A model generated the notes under the pieces. It searched no databases and was not told where the DNA came from. It saw nothing but the letters and a program-made list of their open reading frames with translations. Position numbers and translations under genes: made by a program. 64,000 nucleotides of DNA from the NCBI GenBank assembly GCA_015680685.1, contig MNCI01017832.1, positions 1,536 through 65,535 of the forward strand, in the 5' to 3' direction. The stretch comes from Gnetum montanum (lineage: Eukaryota > Streptophyta > Gnetopsida > Gnetales > Gnetaceae). Below are positions 1-10,152 of the stretch, piece by piece (position 1 is the stretch's first letter; each line of letters begins with the position of its first letter).

Positions 1-3000
1 CATTAGTTCGTTCCATGCATATTTGTTTGCTCTTATGAGAAGCTGTCAACCACGGGGTGTCTACTACTTCTTGTGTGGTTGCTACATACAGGCATCTTTG
101 TTGCAGAGTTTCCTGGGCACACCTGTGACATGGAGACATTTCCTCCGTGTCATCACCCGATGAATCACTGTATGTGATGCATGGAACTATCCTCTTCTCG
201 ATCTTTCCACATATGTTTATCTTGGAGATTTCCAAGGAAAGATCACGGATCCTAAGGCATGCATCTACTGTGCTTAGCCATGCCCTTCCCATTATAATTG
301 GGAAGTCCCCTTCGTTGTTGTTAACATCGATCACTAGGAAGTCTGCTGGGTAGGACCAACCACACACAGTGGTGATAACGTCCTCCACCAAACCCAATGG
401 GATGGCAATGGACTGGTCTGCCAGCTCCAGTTGAATGTTGCTCTTCTTAAGTTGGGGCAGATTCCAGGCGTGATACATCTTTCGTGAAATTAAGTTGACT
501 CCGGAACCTGAGTCAAGAAGAGCTCGATGTGGCGCATTCCCAGCGATCTGCAAATGAATAAAGGGACTCCCAGGGTCAGTTAGTTTCCTGGGAAGGTGGC
601 CTACCTTGATCCAGTCAGTTACGGTATGTGTTAGCATAACCGTATGCGTTACATTCCCTTGGACTGAAGGGTGCTCCGAAGTGTTAGTAGTTAGAGGCCT
701 ATACATATACCCGTCCGCTTGTTGTTGCGAGAGCCTATCCGGGCTCCTAGTTCTGAAAAAGGGTCTCCTTTTTGTACAGTTATCGCCAGAACTAGTGTCC
801 GGTTGGATATTTACACTCTGAATATTTACAGATCTCGCGGCGTGACGTTGCTGCGGTTGGGTAGGTAATTCCCCTTGCATTGTTGGAGCAGGAGGTGTTA
901 TGGGAACTACTTGAGGAAAAGGTGCGGGTGGAGTTAGAGGATGGACAGAATGTGGAATGTCTCCCGGAGGAGAAGGAGTCCTTCTGAAGTACTCCCGAGC
1001 GTAGTAGTGACGGCGTGGAGTGTGACTCATAGCGTCACCTGGAGAAACTGGCTGCTGCACATAATAACCATAAGGATCAGGCTGCCGGTAAGGGTATCGA
1101 TGTGTTGGCTGTGGCATCCCCCATGACTGTGGGTATTGCCACTGCTGATGTTGCTCGATGGGCTGCGGAGGTGTTCCACTTGGATAATACGTCAAGGGTT
1201 GGTGGAACTGCCTCGGGTTACCTTGTGGATAAGGTAACCTTCTGGGTGTTTGCCGTTGATTAAGTCTTGGATTTAATGCATACACCCCAGACTCCTGCAG
1301 ATGTGAGATGATTGGACAACATCCCTTAGGATGGTCATAATAGCAGACCTCACATCCACCGTCATTGTCTGAATCAGAATTTTCAGCCTCATCGGAGTTA
1401 GAGATTTTTCCCTTACCCTTGTTATGTGCAGGGTTAAAGTTTCTCCGCATGTTCTTGCTTTTATCACTACTTTGCTCATCCTTAGACTCTTCTACTATTT
1501 TCAGGACTGTTTCTATTCGTGAGTCTAAGGAATCCCACATTTGGTCTACCTTAGCCGATACCTCCGTTGTTAACTTTTGGATCGGCACAGTTTTCCTGTT
1601 CACCAACTCTTCGAGTGGTGACTCATCCTCCTCATCACAGAATTTCACTCCCTTCTTACGAAGGGAGGGATCACGGTTGTATTCCTCCGCACTTTCTCTT
1701 TTCCGTAGCTCACCCTCTTCTTGCGCTACTTGTTCCAACAATACTTCAACTTCATGGGCTCTTAGTTGGGAGAGTCTCCCTTGGGCGTAAGTCCCAAGAG
1801 TTCTTCTCGTTTCATTTCGTAGCCCATCCACGAGGTGGCGAAGTTGATCCCGCTTAGCGTACCCATGGCCCGGGCAACGATGTAGCAATGTGTAGTAACG
1901 GGCCATGGCAGCATCCAAGGATTCATGAGCTCCTTGTTTCCAGCCTTGGATCTGCTTACGCAAGTTAGACACTCTGGAGTACGTTTGATATTTGTTGTTG
2001 AACAATTCGAGCATCGTACTCCACCTCCTGATGGTTTCCGGTTCTAAGGACCGGTACCAGCTTTCTGCTTCTTTAGTGAGTGTCCTTGGGAACAACTTGA
2101 GTTTCTGCCACTCATTGTCTATGTTCTGCAAGGCACAGGCATCGTGGAATGCCTGTAAATGATGTTGAGGATCAGCGTTGTATCCCCCTTCAAAACGTGG
2201 GATATTATTTATGTCCAAACGCTTGATCCTACTGTCTTTTAAATGCCTTGTGGGAATCCTAACTGCCTCTCTAATATCAAGCATACTTCGGGTTGCGAAT
2301 AGGGGTTCGTCATGATCATCTCTTTCATGACGTCTGTGATGTCTACGTGGTGGTTCCCTATTCTCCCTACGTCCTTGCCCTTGTCCTAACTCCTCTCGAC
2401 CTTCCTGTCGAGGCATTTCATCTCTTTTACCTTTACTCTCCGCGTTATGCTCATGGTGGCTGCGCCCAGATGTGGAAGGAGAGGGTGAATGATGAGATGA
2501 AGGAGAAGAAGAAGGGGATCCATCACCATGGTGATGTTTCTTGCCTTCTCTTCGGCTGCTTCGGCCCCGATCGTTGTGACGATCAACGAGTCCGTCATTA
2601 GTGCGAGTAGTTGTTCCTGCCGTGAACAGCTGGTGCTCACGGGGATCAGAGCCTGGAATATGTATCGTTGATCTAAGGCCCTGATGCCTAACCTCTTCAC
2701 TAGAGTGAGGAGGAGGAACATCATTTTCTAAGAAACCCATCGTGAGGGGTTCCTCTTCTCCTATTTCACTAATGACGTGGGGAACCTTGCCCTTCAATAG
2801 TGAATGTTGGCTCTCCTGCCTTTCGTCCCGAATACGTTGGGCATTTGTGGGATGATAATCCCTTGTGTCATGGTCATCCAAAACGTATTCTGCGAACAGC
2901 TCATGCATGCCAATCCGTACCAAGGCACGGAAAAGCATGTTGGGAGCAGAGCGATCTGGGGGTAACACGATGTTACCTTGCATGTCTCTCCACCGCAGTT

Positions 3001-3163
3001 GCTCATCTTGATGGAAAACAAAGGTAAAATCCGGCACATACTCATCGGGATGAGTATATGTGACCTTAGATTGTTGAGGACATGGTTGATCTCGGTTATG
3101 CGTATGATGCTGACTTTCTCCTGTATTGTCCTTAGGTGAGTTGATTTCGTGAGAAGAAGCCAT
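1..3163 (-). CDS. Gag-protease polyprotein of E1, intact, partial at left edge
   Basis: I checked every codon: no stop from the ATG at 3163-3161 to the edge, at least 1,054 codons. It should form the capsid shell and supply the maturation protease. From the N-terminus: a conserved domain (about residues 30-130) shared with E2 and E5; an Arg/His/Ser-rich linker (about 180-270); a Retrotrans_gag-like capsid core (about 300-470) with the FPRTL and ESWYRSLEP stretches; a zinc-knuckle variant C-x2-C-x3-H-x3-C near residue 605; a Pro/Tyr/Gln-rich region; then an aspartic protease with LLDSGSGVNLI near 880 and the GDFPIIMGRAWL flap-side motif near 950. It starts 127 nt after the PBS. It has no stop inside the window, so a simple start-to-stop ORF finder would miss it. 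Whether pol is also intact is unknown. Confidence 0.9.
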   Translation of the reverse strand, partial: MASSHEINSPKDNTGESQHHTHNRDQPCPQQSKVTYTHPDEYVPDFTFVFHQDEQLRWRDMQGNIVLPPDRSAPNMLFRALVRIGMHELFAEYVLDDHDTRDYHPTNAQRIRDERQESQHSLLKGKVPHVISEIGEEEPLTMGFLENDVPPPHSSEEVRHQGLRSTIHIPGSDPREHQLFTAGTTTRTNDGLVDRHNDRGRSSRREGKKHHHGDGSPSSSPSSHHSPSPSTSGRSHHEHNAESKGKRDEMPRQEGREELGQGQGRRENREPPRRHHRRHERDDHDEPLFATRSMLDIREAVRIPTRHLKDSRIKRLDINNIPRFEGGYNADPQHHLQAFHDACALQNIDNEWQKLKLFPRTLTKEAESWYRSLEPETIRRWSTMLELFNNKYQTYSRVSNLRKQIQGWKQGAHESLDAAMARYYTLLHRCPGHGYAKRDQLRHLVDGLRNETRRTLGTYAQGRLSQLRAHEVEVLLEQVAQEEGELRKRESAEEYNRDPSLRKKGVKFCDEEDESPLEELVNRKTVPIQKLTTEVSAKVDQMWDSLDSRIETVLKIVEESKDEQSSDKSKNMRRNFNPAHNKGKGKISNSDEAENSDSDNDGGCEVCYYDHPKGCCPIISHLQESGVYALNPRLNQRQTPRRLPYPQGNPRQFHQPLTYYPSGTPPQPIEQHQQWQYPQSWGMPQPTHRYPYRQPDPYGYYVQQPVSPGDAMSHTPRRHYYAREYFRRTPSPPGDIPHSVHPLTPPAPFPQVVPITPPAPTMQGELPTQPQQRHAARSVNIQSVNIQPDTSSGDNCTKRRPFFRTRSPDRLSQQQADGYMYRPLTTNTSEHPSVQGNVTHTVMLTHTVTDWIKVGHLPRKLTDPGSPFIHLQIAGNAPHRALLDSGSGVNLISRKMYHAWNLPQLKKSNIQLELADQSIAIPLGLVEDVITTVCGWSYPADFLVIDVNNNEGDFPIIMGRAWLSTVDACLRIRDLSLEISKINICGKIEKRIVPCITYSDSSGDDTEEMSPCHRCAQETLQQRCLYVATTQEVVDTPWLTASHKSKQICMERTN

Positions 3164-3290
3164 TTCTATTGGTGTGCTAATTTCACCGTTATTTATTGTT
3201 CTTGATTAACTGATTAACCCTAAGGTTCGTTTTAAGCTCACAACGATGTGAGTGATATCCCTTATGTTAAATTGGCGAAAAAACACTTAG

Positions 3291-3308
3291 TCCCCGGCAA
3301 CGGCGCCA
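3291..3308 (-). promoter_or_regulatory. Primer-binding site of E1 (tRNA-Asp)
   Basis: On the minus strand TGGCGCCGTTGCCGGGGA follows the LTR end after one spacer base. It is 18/18 complementary to the 3' end of plant tRNA-Asp (ends CCCCGGCAACGGCGCCA). tRNA-Asp priming is known for Athila elements. Confidence 0.9.
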
Positions 3309-3309
3309 A

Positions 3310-4320
3310 TGATGAGTGGCGAGGTACCCCTACACTCCACCATACGAATACGAGCGTACACGCGCGATCCGGTCGAACTCCGCAGACTAAATGCCTTAAC
3401 GCCACAAGAAACACTTGGGGTTAATCGTTCGTTGTCTTCCCAGGCTTGCTTGTATGTGTCACGGTGTATGGTTAAGCAAGTCTGAGGTATGTGATTTTTT
3501 TGGTATTTTCGGCTTATCTTCTATGCTACCAGGAGAAAGGGTTGAGAAAACTAAACTAACTCTAACTAAGATCTAAGTCTAAATTAACTAGCGTCAGCAT
3601 CCGTTCCCACTTACCGGACACACCCTGAACTATGCAACTGCAGCTTACCAAACGCTAATCGTTACTGGGATCGCCACACGTAACGCAAGTGCTCGAAGTG
3701 GTCGTACTGAGGCACCTATTTAGCCTACGTGTGATAAGCAGCTGATTCCTTAGCCAGCCGTACACACTCGTGGCTGCTTGTAACTAAGTCGTACTTATCA
3801 CACGTTCTAGCCTAGCAATGAGCAGCCGATTCCTCAACTAGCTGTACACATCGGACTACTACTGGGATTACCAAGCGCAGAATCCTGGAATACGCTATTG
3901 GGTTACCAAGCAGCCAATGCTCGTAATTGAGTCATACTCATGCGTTGCGTCAAGCAGCCGATTCCTTGACTAGCCGTACATGTCCGTAGACGCTCATAAT
4001 AAAGTTGTACTTGAACGCACTAGGAAAGCAAGAAATGAAAGCAATAAATGAAACCACGTGCTGCAAGGTTTATCCAATCAAGTTCGTCTTTATTGCCATA
4101 CACAACTTGGGTTTAGGTTACAAGCTGCTCGAATAAAGAGTCGTTCACTCTAGAACTCCTACTGCGGGCACATGGGGAAAAATTCTAACTCTGGAGTGAT
4201 CAATCTGCCAGAGCTTCGCTACACTAGCCAGGATTGGAAAATGAAGGGAGTGCCGCCTCTTATTTATAGATATGGTGGCAGGACGCGATATCGCGGCCCA
4301 ATGCAAGTCGCGTCTCATCA
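3310..4320 (-). repeat. 5' LTR of E1
   Basis: 1,011 bp, starting TGATGAGACG and ending CCACTCATCA on the minus strand, with matching TGATG/CATCA ends. A TATA box (TATAAATA) is the complement of 4261-4268 and an AATAAA signal is at 4094-4089. U3 carries a perfect GCGATATCGC palindrome. It is about 200 bp longer than the other family A LTRs because of an internal set of imperfect repeats at about 3738-3990. Confidence 0.9.
3738..3990. repeat. Imperfect internal repeats in the E1 LTR
   Basis: Three units begin AGCAGCYGATTCC, followed by an ACTAGCYGTACA-like stretch, at 3738, 3821 and 3954. Spacing is unequal (83 and 133 bp). They are not present in the E2, E5 or E8 LTRs. Confidence 0.7.
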
Positions 4321-4664
4321 GTAACCATGGTTGCATTGGTTCAGGGTGTGAACAGTAAGTGGGAACGGATGCTAACACTAGGTTAATTCATACTTAGTTA
4401 GTTAGTTAAAGTTAGTAATTAGTCTCTTCAACCCTTTACCCTACCAACATAGGAGATAAAATAAGAAAACTATAAAAATTATATACCTCATACTTACTTA
4501 ACCATACACCTTGAAAAATACAATTAAGTCTGGGAAGACAACAAATAATTAACCTTAAGTGTTCCATAAGGCATGTAGGCACTTAGCCTATGGAGTTCCA
4601 CTGGATCATGCGTGTTACGCTCGTATTCGTATGGTTGAGTGTAGGGGTACCTCGCCACTCATCA
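4321..4664 (+). repeat. 5' LTR of E2, 3' part only
   Basis: Aligns without gaps to 10602-10945 of the 3' LTR and ends CCACTCATCA just before the PBS. The 5' part of this LTR lies beyond E1, left of the window. 4321-4325 (GTAAC) is the inferred right copy of the E1 target duplication. Confidence 0.9.
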
Positions 4665-4665
4665 T

Positions 4666-4683
4666 TGGCACCATCGTCGAGGA
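4666..4683 (+). promoter_or_regulatory. Primer-binding site of E2, decayed
   Basis: TGGCACCATCGTCGAGGA matches the tRNA-Asp PBS of E1 at 13/18. Four of the five differences are G-to-A or C-to-T, including the two CpG sites. Confidence 0.8.
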
Positions 4684-4807
4684 CTAAGTGTTTGTGTGCT
4701 AAGCAGAACATAAGAGATCATTCACATTTTTGGGAGCTTAAAAGAACCTTAGAATTAATTAAATAAAAAAATTATATAACGGTTAATTAGCACATTGATA
4801 AGACACA

Positions 4808-7339
4808 ATGTCTTCTTCTTCTTCTTCTCACAAGAGCAATACACCACCTAGGGATCATACAAAGAACAGTCGGTAGTCTAAAATACATAACCTAAATCCA
4901 CCAGTTCCTCAACAATATAGGGTGGAATATACTCATCCTGATGAGTATATACCCAATTTTACTTTTATCCTTCATCAGGATGAACAGATGTACTAGAGAG
5001 ACTTACAAGGTAACATAGTATTACCTCTAGATCGTGCTGTCCCTAACATGCTCCTCTGTGCTTTGGCACAGATCGACATGACTCAGCTCTATGCTAAATA
5101 CCTTGCAAAAGATTTTGACATGAGGGATTACCATTCCACAACTTTACAATGTATGAGGGACTCAAGACAGGAGAGCCAACATACACTGTTGAAGGGCAAA
5201 GAGGTCTCGCACGTCCTAAGTGAAATCGGAGATGGTGAACCACTTATAACGGGTTCTCTATCAAAAGATGTTCCCCCTTCTAATGATAGTGAGGAGGTAG
5301 GGTATCAGAACCTATGCTCCACGATACACAACCCTGGTTCTAATCCCCATGAACACCAACTATTCACTGAGGAAACAACAACACATGACAAGGATAGGCA
5401 CTCAAATCGTTATCAAGATCGGGGCCGAGGTCACAGAAGAGAAGGTAGGAAACATCATCATGGTGAAGGTTCTCCTTCTTCTTTCCCTTCTTCACATCAT
5501 TCACCCTCTCCTTCCACATCTAGGTGCAGCCATCATAAGCACAACAGTGAAGATAGAGGTAGGAAAAATGAGATACCTCAACAAGAGAGTTGAGAGAGAG
5601 GACAAGGGCATGAACGAAGGGAAAGTAGAGAACAATAGAGAAATCATAGACATCATGAAAGAGATGATCATGATGAACCCCTACTTGCCACCTGGAGCGT
5701 GTTTAATATAAAGAAGGTAGTAAGAATACCAACAAGGCATTTAAAGGATAGTCAGATCAATCGCTTAGACATGAACAACATTCCACACAGATCCGCAAAA
5801 TCATTTACAAACATTCCACGATGCTTGTGCCTTGCAAAACATAGAGAACGAGTGGCAGAAACTAAGGTTGTTTTCCAAGACACTCATAAAGGAAGCAGAG
5901 AGTTGGTACTGGTCCTTAGAACCAGAAACCATTAGGAGGTGGAGTATGATGTTAGACCTCTTCAACGATAAATATCAAATGTACTCCAGAGTAACTAACT
6001 TGCGTAAGCAGATCCAAGGATGGAAGTTAGGTACTCATGAACCCTTGGATGTTGCCATGGGCCGCTACTACGCATTGTTACATTGTTTCCCAGGCCATGG
6101 TTACACACAGTGGGATCAACTCCACCACATCGTAGATGGGCTAAGGTATGAAACTAGGAGAACCCTTGCGACTTATGCCTAAGGGAGATTATCAGAACTT
6201 AGATCCCATGAGATTCATCAATTGTTGGAATAAGTAGCCAAATAAGAAGAGGAGCTATGAAAAAGGGAAAGTGCGAAAGAATATAACCATGATCCCTCTC
6301 TTTGAAAGAAGGGAGTGAGATTTTGCGATGAAGAGGATGAGTCACCACTTAAAGAGTTGGTGAATCGAAAAACCTTTCTGCTTCAGAAGCTAAAAATAGA
6401 AGTATCGGCTAAGGTAGATGAAGTATGGAGCTCCTTAGATAATAAAATTGAAACAATCCTAAAGATTGTAGACAAGTCTAAGGAGGAACGAAGTAGTGAC
6501 AAGAACAAGATAAAGTAGAGAGATTTAGGCCATGCACGTGACAAGGGTAAGGGGAAAATAGCTATCTCCAATTAGGTTGTGGACTTAGACACAGACAATG
6601 ATGGTGGATGTGAGATCTGCCACTATGAACATCCTAAGGGATGTTGTCCGATCATCTCACATCTACAAGAGTCTAGGGTGTATGCACTCAACCTGAGACT
6701 CAATAGATGGCAGACAACTAGAAGATTACCTTATCCCCAAGGTAACCCAAGCTAGTTCCACCAACCGTTGATGTACTATCCAAGTGGAACTCCACCACAA
6801 CCCATCAGACAACATCAGTAGTGGAAATACCCATAGTCATGGGGCATGCCATCACCGAAACAATAGTATCCTTACCGGCAAACAAACCCGTATGGATACT
6901 ATGTGTAGCAGCTGATTTCTCCAAGTGACTCCATGGGTTACACAACTCCCCAACAACACTACCAAGTTCAGGAGTACTTTAGAAGAACTCCTTCTCCTCT
7001 GGGAGATGCTCCATATCCATACCATCCTTCTAATATGTCTGCACCTCTTTCACCGGTAGTTCCCATAACACCTCCTGCTCCAACAATGCAAGGGAAACTC
7101 CCCACTCAACCAAACCAACGAAATGCTACTAGAGTTGTAAATATTCAACCCGCTGCTAGTTCTGATAATCACAAAAATATAAGACCTTTATTTAGAACTA
7201 AAATCCCATACAAGCTCTCACAACAACAAGCAAATGAGTCTGTGATCACTCCTCCAACACGTAAAGCTTCGAAGCTCCCTTCTATCCAACATCAGAGCCC
7301 AACATATACAGTTATGTTAACACATACTATAATTAACTA
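4808..7339 (+). pseudogene. Decayed gag of E2
   Basis: Starts ATG-TCT-TCT at 4808, 124 nt after the PBS, and is collinear with the intact E1 gag. Recognisable pieces: the N-terminal domain with YTHPDEY and GNIVLP (4925-5130, one in-frame TAG), the Arg/His/Ser-rich linker (5390-5600), a short damaged stretch around 5770-5830, the capsid core with KEAESWYWSLEP and YYALLHCFPGHGY (5832-6180), the zinc-knuckle variant C-x2-C-x3-H-x3-C (about 6608-6650), and the Pro/Gln-rich tail (6933-7320). Stops and frameshifts make it non-functional. Confidence 0.85.
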
Positions 7340-8092
7340 GATCAAGGTAGTCCACCTTCCCAGGAAACTAGTTGACCTTGGAAGTCCCTTAATCTACCTC
7401 CAAGTCATCAGGAACGAACGACATAAGGCTCTTCTTGACTCAGGTTCTAGAGTCAACCTAATATCATGAGAAATGTATCAAGCCTAGAACCTATCCCAAC
7501 TTAAGAAGAGCAATATCCAACTAGAGCTCGCTAACCAGTCCATCACCATTCCCTTGGGATTGGTGGAGGACATTGTTACCACTGTGTGTGGTTTGTCATA
7601 CCTAGCTGATTTCCTAGTGATTGAAGTTAACAATAACGAAGTGGACTTCCCAATTATAATGGGAAGGCCATGGCCGAGTACAATGGATGCGTACCTATGG
7701 ATCTACAATCTTTCCTTGGAGATATCGAAGGTAAATATTTATGGAAAGATCGAGAAGAAGAAAGTTCCATGCATCACATACAGTGACTCAGAGGGTGATG
7801 ACATGCAGGAATCATGGGTGATGCAAAATTTAACATCTCCTGCATGTAACCGGTGTGCACCAGAGGATAACATTCAAAGGTGCTTGTATGTAGCAATCAC
7901 ACAACAAGAGAACACCCAATGGTTGACCGCTGATCAAGGAAGCAGCCCAGCAACATGCATGGAACAAACTGGGGGAATAACTTATGCCAACAATGAAGGC
8001 ATAGATACATTGAGTATGAGCGTTGCCAACTTCCACCCCTTAATCTAAGAACATCAATTGGGAGAATTTAGACACTTTTAAGAAATTCAAAG
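7340..8092 (+). pseudogene. Protease remnant of E2, last pol-side sequence before the deletion
   Basis: Encodes the retropepsin-like protease that would cleave Gag-Pol. LLDSGSRVNLIS is readable near 7433-7468 (a TGA follows), then LGLVEDI, LADFLVIEVNNNEVDFPIIMG and a C-terminal tail in an open stretch 7554-8048. The frame ends in TAA at 8046 and the homology changes near 8093 to the 3' region. In a complete element RT would follow. Confidence 0.8.
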
Positions 8093-10142
8093 AGGCACTC
8101 ATTGTTTTGGATCTCTCCCTTTCCATTCAGTCATGGGGCAATGGCCACCTATGCTGATCATTGGAGGCCCTCATTTCTTTTTAGTTTTTTTTTACACATA
8201 TTTGTTTTACAGTTTTTGTTTTACATGTTTTTTTCTTACATGTTTTTGTTTTACACATTTTTTTCTTACACATTTTTGTCTTACACATTTTTGTTTTACA
8301 CATTTTTGTTTTACATGTTTTTATTTTACAATTTCTTTAACTTTTCTTGTTTTTGTTTTTCAACATTGTTATACTTTTTCATTTTGTGTGTGTGTGTGTG
8401 TTTGATCCACCTTGTAAGTTTTTCACCAATAAGTGTTCTTCATGATGGTATGAACTGTGTTTCTATTGATTGCCAATGTTTGGTTTTTACCTTTAAGTTA
8501 TGATGTTGATACTAAGGTATGTTCTTTTGATATGGTAGGAAATGACTCCACTTCATCCATTCATCCACCTATTTCTATGGTCTATCTCGGCTTCAAAATG
8601 TACCATCCCTTTCTAAATAAGAACATTAACGAATTGGTGACTAGGTACTTCTCAAACTAAGGAAGGACTCAAGGATTGAAAAGGATGTGACTTCAAGTGA
8701 ACTTGATGCCTTTGTGTTGGCCGTTCTCTTGGGTGCTTGGATGTTTTCTTCTTGAGTTTTCTTACCATTTTGATGTTACCCAATCATCAGGAAGCTGAGC
8801 AATAAAAATAAAAAAGTCTTTTCATGGTGTGGTTCTAATGTATAAACACATAAAACAAAAAAAAAAAAAGAAAATGAAAAAAAAAGGAAGTGAGAATTCA
8901 AAGCACACCCCTTAGATGAAATAATCATTTGGGCTACAAGCACTGGTTATGGAACTAAAATAAAAATGTTCTCTCTAACTAAGGCCCTTCTCGCTTTCCA
9001 TTCTCTCCTCCTTTATTTCATCGGAATGTTGGTGGCTCTTTGGTGAAGGCATTCTTATCACTTCAAGAGGATGGATTGGCTGAATGCATTGATGCGAAGT
9101 TACTGGATGTGGTTTGTTTGAGGCCGGAGTTGGAATGAGATTTTCTAAGTCACATTAATCATGAAATACACAAGGGGCTGTACACCACCTTGTTCTTGGG
9201 ATTCCATTCCATTCTCTTCCCTCCACCCTTCTCTCCATTTTTCACCTCATTGCTGGTTGTATCATTAGTATATATTTTGGTAGATACATTATTTTCTTTT
9301 TGGTAAATTCTTGCGGTTAAGACTTTAACTCTTTTTTCAAATGACATTCCCAGAGCCTACGGACTCTTTAAATGTGGATTTTTCATGGCATTAAGGGCAT
9401 GAGCTTACTTTGGGGAGGACCCACTGACATTCCTCTTTCATGCACTAGTTAAATTCTTTTCCCTAACATTTTTGCAATCCATTTTAGTTTGTTTATTTCC
9501 ATCTTGACATCCCTTTCATCGATGTCATAGTTGTCTCTTTTTCTCCATCTTTCTTGATTCTTTTTCTTTCTCCATTCTATCACTACCGGAGGTTCGCTAT
9601 TAGTCATGGGGGTATGGGGTCAAATTTTTTCGATTTTCTCCTAACCCCTACACCTTCAGTAGTCACCATTATTATATCTCCATATTCATATTAACCATAC
9701 CACAACTCAGCCAATGGACCATTCATCGAAGCAAGGTATCAAATTCATTGAAATTTATTTACCCTTGCTAATATAAGACTGTGTTGTGTGTGCAGATGGC
9801 AATCATACAACAATGGATTAGATTTAGAGAGAACACTTGGAATGGATCGGTGATGAAGTAGCTATGAAAAGAGCAAGATCGATGGCACACTTATGAATGA
9901 ACAACGAAAGACACAATCTTGGCATTGGTAGCAGCAAATCTTCTCTCTCTCTCTCTCTCAACTTCCAATTAAGGCCTGATGTCAATGTAATAAGGTGTTC
10001 ACTCTTGTTGTCAATAAACATAAGTTTTGTTTTCTTGTAATGATGATCCATTCACATGTCATCCCATTAGTTCCATTTCAGTCAATAATTCCATATCGTC
10101 TCAATATTTTGTAAGGAACTCGAGGACAACTTTTCATTTAGT
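8093..10142 (+). other. 3' region of E2 (between pro and PPT)
   Basis: About 2 kb with no long ORF, collinear with 26960-28877 of E5. It holds a T-rich ~16-bp tandem repeat (about 8173-8330, TTTTACACATTTTTG-like), a GT run (8383-8401), and two short coding-like blocks that also occur in E5: one near 9025-9165 and one near 9795-9950. The second starts right after a GTGTGTGCAG acceptor-like site. Athila elements often carry an env-like extra gene in this position; I do not recognise one here. Confidence 0.6.
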
Positions 10143-10152
10143 CATGGGGGTA
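10143..10152 (+). promoter_or_regulatory. Polypurine tract of E2
   Basis: CATGGGGGTA directly precedes the 3' LTR start. The same short tract precedes the E5 3' LTR and, inverted, adjoins the E8 3' LTR. Confidence 0.75.

Larger units (their letters stand above)
1..4320 (-). mobile_element. E1: young Athila-like LTR retrotransposon, 5' half (continues left)
   Basis: Read on the minus strand the order is LTR (4320-3310), tRNA-Asp primer-binding site (3308-3291), short leader (3290-3164), then a gag-protease reading frame from 3163 to the window edge. RT, RNase H, integrase and the 3' LTR must lie to the left if present. The element is inserted in the middle of the 5' LTR of E2: the E2 LTR resumes at 4321 with GTAAC, which should be one target-site copy. 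The intact frame, intact PBS and preserved CpGs make it the least decayed element here. The Athila-like assignment rests on the PBS and on protease and gag likeness to the other family A copies, one of which (E3) carries an FMDD-type RT. Confidence 0.9.

Noticed and set aside
1365-1857. Plus-strand ORFs of 141 and 96 codons
   Set aside because: They are other-frame readings of the intact minus-strand E1 gag.
2293-2724. ORFs of 102 and 112 codons on both strands
   Set aside because: Out-of-frame readings of the Arg/His/Ser linker of E1 gag.
3291-3308. Match to tRNA-Asp taken as a tRNA gene
   Set aside because: Only the last 18 bases match, in the orientation and position of a primer-binding site beside an LTR; there is no cloverleaf.
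8102-8503. 133-codon Phe/Tyr/Cys-rich ORF that looks like a membrane protein
   Set aside because: It is a translation of the T-rich 16-bp repeat in the E2 3' region; composition alone gives the hydrophobic reading and E5 does not keep it.
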